The translations under genes were made by a program, and so were the position numbers. A stretch of 64,000 nucleotides of DNA from NCBI GenBank assembly GCA_027563935.2, contig CM050454.1, forward strand, positions 8,460,001 to 8,524,000, in the 5' to 3' direction. This stretch comes from Costus lasius (Eukaryota > Streptophyta > Magnoliopsida > Zingiberales > Costaceae). Position 1 is the first letter of the stretch, and the number at the start of each line of letters is the position of its first letter. The notes under the pieces are model-generated. The model ran no database searches. It saw nothing but the letters and a program-made list of their open reading frames with translations, and was not told where the DNA came from. Shown in pieces: positions 59,168 to 64,000 of this stretch.

Positions 59168-59369
59168 AAGCTTTATCTTGTGATCGATCCCTCTCCTAGG
59201 TGGGAGGTGCTTCGGTAACTACGAAGGCATCATGTCAGTGAACTCCTCCAACACTTTCTTGACCGCCAAGGGAGTCTCACTCCTTGTCGGGTGGGGGCCC
59301 TCCACCCAAACGGCCATACGATACCCCTAAGACCTTGGGGTCTACTGCACCAACCGACCTCACTCGGTC
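59168..59369 (-). other. Protease-RT linker of the chromovirus
   Basis: This segment lies between the protease part of the gag frame and the RT frame. It contains stops and no domain beyond the family's linker. Confidence 0.5.
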
Positions 59370-60383
59370 CTATGCTGGGGACATCTTAAGTCCAACTCTC
59401 TTAGCCGTGGCTTCGCTTATAAAAAGGTGCGACGCACCTGCATTAATCATAGCGTTCACCGGTAGAGAGTTTATAAAAGAGGCAACGTAAAGAAGCATAG
59501 GCCTTCCACTACTAGTAGAGGCAGTGCCCAATACCAAGGGATTCAGGAGCACCTCCTGATCCTGCACGTTGCTCTCACCTTCTGCTAATGCAAGGGGTGG
59601 GCGGTCCCCGACCGCCTTCATCGACCGTAGAGTCGCAGATCGACTTTTCCGCGTGAATGGCTCTTTGCCCTTCACAGCGAACGAACTCTTCGTTCGCAAA
59701 ATAGAAGCCATACCACTCATAGTGGCAGGAACTAAGAAGGGGACATGTTCCCCGGACACCATGTGGTCCATTAAAGTTTCGGCAGCCTGATACAATTGTT
59801 GCGCATTATCTCGGATGTTCGCAACATACCGGACTTTCTCGAGGGCGCCCCTTGTAGAAGACCTCCAGTTCCTTGGGAGAAACTGAGTCACAATCTCCGT
59901 TTTAAGTCTCTCCCAAGAGAGCTTACGGGCTAGATCGATCCCGGATAAGTTGGGAGCAGCCTGTATCCGCCCTGTCAATTTTGCATCTCCGAAGAGATGC
60001 GCGATGCAAGCTCGGGCCTGCTCCCCCTCGGGGATCTGAGTATCTTGGAAATATGTTTCCATATCCCAATGGAAGTTCGCAACTTCCTTAGAGCAACACA
60101 CCTCTCGAAAGGGGGTAGGCTCCGGGACACGTCGTCGCACGACGGTCCCCTGGTCGTGATCGGCCACAGTCGGTGCTATCGAAGCTGCTGTAGGGCGCTT
60201 CAACAATGCGACCTCTGCCTGAGATGCCTCTAGCTCCTCGGTGAGCCGAGTCACCTGAGCTACGAGACGCTCGTTGGAGATGAGCAGTGTGGAGATGACC
60301 TCCACTGATATGCGGAAATCCAAAACCCCATCTCTGACTATGTCCTCGAGGGACGATAGTCTGGTGTCCGTCGAAGATCCCAT
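59370..60383 (-). pseudogene. Chromovirus gag-protease, defective
   Basis: The 337-codon minus frame starts MGSSTDTRLSSLEDIV and has a coiled-coil-like N-terminal part. It then has the gag core (NFHWDMETYFQDTQIPEG, LARKLSWERLKTEIVTQFL) and a protease end. The protease active site is MINAGASHLF, where the usual D-T-G is N-A-G. No CCHC zinc knuckle is present between gag and protease, where one is expected. Both points mean a defective protein, although the frame is open. Confidence 0.88.
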
Positions 60384-60469
60384 CTTCTCGCAACCAATTG
60401 GGTCAAACGAATCACAAGTACGACGCTCATACTAGTTGGAACGCGCAGACCTGGGCTCTGATACCAAGC

Positions 60470-62203
60470 TGTCACGCCCTAAATTAGGGTAACATTTTTT
60501 TGATTATTTTACTTGTGAGTCAACGCTTGACTCGAGTCCAAGTACGTCAACGCTGATATCGCAACGGTCAAGACCGCTGGATTGGGCGCGACTGGCGGGG
60601 ATGATTCCTCGAACCGACCCCCAGCCCGACTATGGACTCTTGCGAAAGATCGCTATCGTTCCAACACGGTTCAAATCAACGCTGACGATTCACTGGAGAC
60701 CAGTATCGTCGAGTCGAACCGGGTTCACCCGAACCCAAATGGGACTCACCCGTAATCGACCGCGTCGGCCGGGGTCCACAACAGGTTCCGAGCACGCTCA
60801 CGTGCTGGAGAGGAAATGGAGGGGAGTTACCGGACGTCCCACGCCGGGGAGTCAGACTCACCCACTCGTCCAAAGATCAAGCCGGTGCCCAGCGATCACG
60901 GACGGTCGTCCACTCAGCGTCGCATGCCGGTGATAGGAGGTACTCAGCCGGCTCCTCTCTCACACGCCGGCGAAGAGGCCGGACGACGCTCCGCAAACTA
61001 CGTCACTCGTAGGTGACGAGGCAACTCGCGGTCTCGTCCTTCTCACGCGTCGTCGAGAACGGCCGAAAGGAACGGGCTGTCCGGAGGCAACCGGCCACGT
61101 GCACGTAGGCGTCGATGGCAGATGGCGGAGAGCACATCAGCGGGACGTATTCGTCCTCAGATGGGGAAGAACCCCGTACACATTGTCGGCGACACTCATT
61201 GGAGAAGATAGGGAAGAAGCCGACGTCACACGCCGGCGGCTGGAGGCACCGGGAAGGAGAGTTGACGGTCGATGGGCGGCGGCTGAGGAGCTGGGGGTGA
61301 CAACCCTCGCACACACCCGCGGAGCGAGGGGCAGAGGAAGGACGGGCTTTAACGAGGTGGCCGAGACGGACGGAAGGAGGAGAAGACCAACGCTGCTCCT
61401 GCACTAACGGAGAAGCTCAGCGACCACCAGGACTCTTCACCGGAGGAGGAACAACAACGGCCGCATGTAGGTGGCGAACGACAGGATCTCTCGCACGCAG
61501 GCGAGTTGGCTCCGGAACTTCCCGCGCGCAGGTGGACTGGCAACCGGGAGGAGGCGTAGGGCTCGCCCGAGGAGCAGGAAGAAGGAACGGCCACCCAGAA
61601 CCACCGTCGGAGTGGAGAACAGAAGCTGCCGGGAGCCGTGAGCTCGACCGGGGGAGAAGGAAACGACGGCGGAGAAGAAGGTTACCTCGGTGATCACACG
61701 GCCACCGGCTCCTTCTAGTCAGTGAAGCTGTTGCCGGCTACGCCTTCCAAGGAGATCTAGAAGTGTGGTTCCGGCGACGAAGACGACGCGGACGGCGGAA
61801 AGGAACGGGGAAGCTCGGCGCGTTCCGTCCACCCACCCACACCACCGGAACACGAGCTCGAGCTTGGGCACGACGACTGCCGGAGATCCGAATTCCGTCG
61901 GGTGACGGAATAGAAGGAGAGAGAGAGGGTGAAGATCGGTTCTCGCGGCAAAGAAAAAGTGCAGAGGACGACGACCTCCGAATTCTTTTCTTTCCGTTTC
62001 GCCTTGTCCATGTCGACACGCAGCTCGAGAACTCGACCAGTCACGTTAGTGCCCGCGCCGCGTCAGCGCCCACGCTGCCTCGTTGACGAACGAACGAATT
62101 CGTTCGAAACGGATTCGGGCCTCGTCCGAATTTTCTCCCGCTGCCCGATATAGGTAAGCTGGGCTGAGGCATGATTTTGGGTTGAACAGCCCAAAGCCTA
62201 ACA
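60470..62203 (-). repeat. Chromovirus 5' LTR (right copy)
   Basis: 1734 bp, from TGTCACGCCCTAAATTAGGG to AGCCTAACA, matching 54639-56385. Confidence 0.92.
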
Positions 62204-62591
62204 ATTAGGGTGAGGATTTGGGAGCAGTGAGGACATGGAGCTAGGAGACAAATGAGGGCGACAACACTGAGAGTTTCAGCTGCATGATAAAAAATAGAGG
62301 GGAAGGGAGAAGGAGTCAATGCAAACGGGACAAAGGGTTAGGTAGAAAGATGGTCAGGGTAAATAGTAAAATTAATATTTATTAAATATTTATTTAATTG
62401 AGTTCATGTTTCAAATACTGGCATGCTTAAATCTGAACTCTACATGGGTTATAATTAATAAACCCAACGGGTCGATTTGCCCTCCGTAATAAAAATAATT
62501 ATGTCTAGTATAATTTATTAACAAAATTAATATACAACATAATTGAATATGCATGATATAATGTATCTTTTAAAAGACATTTATGGTGAAG
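62204..62591. other. Intergenic DNA
   Basis: A mixed segment followed by AT-rich DNA. No gene or repeat end is seen. Confidence 0.4.
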
Positions 62592-62950
62592 GCGTGGCCC
62601 TACTTTTAAACTGCTTTTAATTAGCTTTTAAACAGAAAGCAGTTGAAAAGTTGTTTGATAATGAAAAATAGAAATAGAAAAAAATAGTAAAAAAAATAAA
62701 AGTTGAAAAAATTATAATTTGATATTTTTGCTTTTACTTCTCCAAAAGTGTCATTCACGTGATTTTGATTAAAACTTAAAGTATTATTATTTAAATAATT
62801 TAAAATTTTAATAATTAAAAATAAAAATATATTATTATTTTAAATAATTTAAAATAATATATTTATTTATTAACAAATATATTATAAATTTTGATAGTAA
62901 ATACAGTTTAACACAGTTATAAAAATAAATAATAGAGTTGGTATAAAAGC
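62592..62950. mobile_element. Diverged relative of the MITE at 8010-8453
   Basis: It shares GTTTGATAATG, AAAGTTGAAAAA, TTATAATTTGAT-like and TTTAAATAATTTAAAATAAT words in the same order as 8010-8453. The termini are decayed (TGGCCCTACTTTT on the left) and no duplication is visible. Confidence 0.55.
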
Positions 62951-63840
62951 TAATTGATGTTATGGATGTAGAAAACTAATGTTATGCATGATCAGGAAAA
63001 ATTAAAATGCATTAACATTCTTATGTTTCACTATAATTATAATCTAATTAGAAAAAAGTTCATAGGACAACTCAAGGTATGCAATAGTCATTTTATTAGC
63101 ATTATGTAATATAGAGCTTCTACAAACACATATGACAATATAGCCACTTTCATTTCAATACATTTGTTTAGGGATGAGAATGTGGTGAAAATTGATTACC
63201 AACTTTATTGAAAAATGTTTATTAAAAATATTTTTGCCAATTTTTTTATTACTAATAACAAATGGATTAAAAAAAGATATTTGTCATACTAAGTTTATTA
63301 ATTTAATTATCGTTAATATCGGTAAATTATCAATTTACATATTTAGATCATTTTACCTATATAAATATATTGAAATTTCTCTCTTTAATGTGTTTACCAA
63401 TTTAAATTTAAGTATTTAGCACTTGTATCACTAAATTTGATAATATACCAAACCAAATTATTGAATTTATCAATTTATCACTTATATCAGTAAATTTAAT
63501 AATTTCCCCGAATTAAGAAAAAAGTATCAATACCGATACAAGAAATAGTTATTGAACACTTATACCAAATTACCAAATTAAATTTACTAATTTTGTTAAT
63601 AAATTTGATAAATTTATTTTTTACGGAACATTTGCTCAAATTGGATAAAAATCAATAGCTATATTTTTAATTTTTTTTATCCTTTTTTCACTTTTTCTCC
63701 TTTGATTTAGCAAATAGGATAATACCTCAATTTTTTTTAATTTTTTACATTTCATTTGTTTAACAAATTTATTATATTAATATTTTAACAAAATATTCTA
63801 CAAATTTAGAGGAAATATATCCAATAATTAGACTTCGAAG
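62951..63840. other. AT-rich intergenic DNA with TTACCAAATT words
   Basis: This is very AT-rich. Bases 63290-63610 repeat TACCAAATTACC and ATTTATCAATTTA words similar to the MITE at 48401-48869 and may be a decayed copy. The 75-codon frame at 63192 is AT-biased and unsupported. Confidence 0.4.
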
Positions 63841-64000
63841 TCTTTTGGGCTGAAAAGGACAAAAGTTTCTTCACGTGGGCCGGTCTCAAGTTGCGTTGAC
63901 TAACAGTCTCCAAATAAATTTCTCCCGCCATTGGATATCTCATAGTAATATACTGTCGGTCCGACGTGTCTGGGACCCACGAGTTCCGCGTGGTCCCACA
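63841..64000. promoter_or_regulatory. GC-richer edge with a G-box
   Basis: Composition changes sharply here. A CACGTG G-box lies at 63872-63877, with other GTGGGCC/GGGACCCAC words. It may be the promoter of a gene beyond the window. This is inference. Confidence 0.3.

Larger units (their letters stand above)
54639..62203 (-). mobile_element. Complete Ty3/gypsy chromovirus, 7.6 kb, minus strand
   Basis: Two LTRs of about 1.74 kb begin TGTCACGCCCTAAATTAGGG. The flanks are ATAAG (54634-54638) and ATTAG (62204-62208), 4 of 5 alike. The primer site is read on the minus strand beside the right LTR: GGGCTCTGATACCAAGC (about 60453-60469) is the reverse of TGGTATCAGAGC. A polypurine tract, seen as TTCTCCCCCTCC on the + strand, adjoins the left LTR at about 56386. 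The gene order on the minus strand is gag, protease, RT, RNase H, integrase, chromodomain. By eye the LTRs differ by about five or six bases per hundred, so the insertion is not recent. Confidence 0.93.

Noticed and set aside
63192..63419. 75-codon frame near the right edge
   Set aside because: AT-biased Ile/Leu/Lys-rich translation of AT-rich DNA, no domain.

Overview
This is a nuclear window from a flowering plant. Spliced genes, GT-AG introns and dense LTR-retrotransposon and MITE content show this. Protein details of the sphingolipid gene resemble monocot orthologues, so a non-grass monocot is my best guess; the species cannot be fixed from this sequence. Two host genes look intact, both on the + strand: LCB2, the catalytic subunit of serine palmitoyltransferase (12 exons, 414-4488), and a divergent 40S ribosomal protein S15a/uS8 gene (RPS15A, 3 coding exons, 20837-31874) whose first coding intron carries a whole LTR retrotransposon. 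Four further host-derived pieces are broken copies: an ABCG-type ATP-binding domain (33713-34534), an FKBP53-like nucleoplasmin-type domain inside a small LTR element (35083-35520, minus), the first two coding exons of 10-formyl-tetrahydrofolate synthetase (36447-36864), and a second copy of RPS15A exon 1 (37617-37843). A copy of the RPS15A leader intron lies at 49753-51099.

Layout. 1-5 kb: LCB2. 5-10 kb: AT-rich intergenic DNA with a fold-back MITE, a Tourist-like MITE with TAA target duplication and a ~35-bp tandem array. 10.1-16.7 kb: a nest in which a two-gene PIF/Harbinger transposon (11148-16415, TTA duplication, both genes broken) sits in an older hAT-like sequence and itself carries a 501-bp hAT MITE with a perfect 8-bp duplication. 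16.9-19.4 kb: more Harbinger-type DNA, one end abutting the RPS15A leader. 19.2-31.9 kb: RPS15A with a Ty3/gypsy chromovirus (21790-26646, duplication GTTTA) in intron 1. 32.9-37.9 kb: a cluster of gene fragments, split by a 1.6-kb TRIM-like LTR element (34735-36306, duplication CATGG). 37.8-49.75 kb: an old gypsy pol remnant split by an Athila-type element (38459-46937, duplication GCTTG) and by a hAT MITE (48401-48869). 51.7-53.9 kb: a hAT-like element holding a probable solo LTR with an in-phase 63-bp minisatellite. 54.6-62.2 kb: a complete minus-strand chromovirus with 1.7-kb LTRs. 62.2-64 kb: AT-rich DNA with a second copy of the 8-kb MITE, then a G-box-containing segment.

The genes do not form a pathway. 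LCB2 makes the first intermediate of sphingolipids and RPS15A is a ribosome component; everything else is transposon biology. The most notable points are the capture of a nuclear-immunophilin domain by a tiny LTR element, the order-reversed duplication of RPS15A leader intron and exon 1 that breaks at the splice acceptor, and the concentration of four unrelated gene fragments in about 4 kb. LTR identities quoted are by-eye impressions, not computed values.
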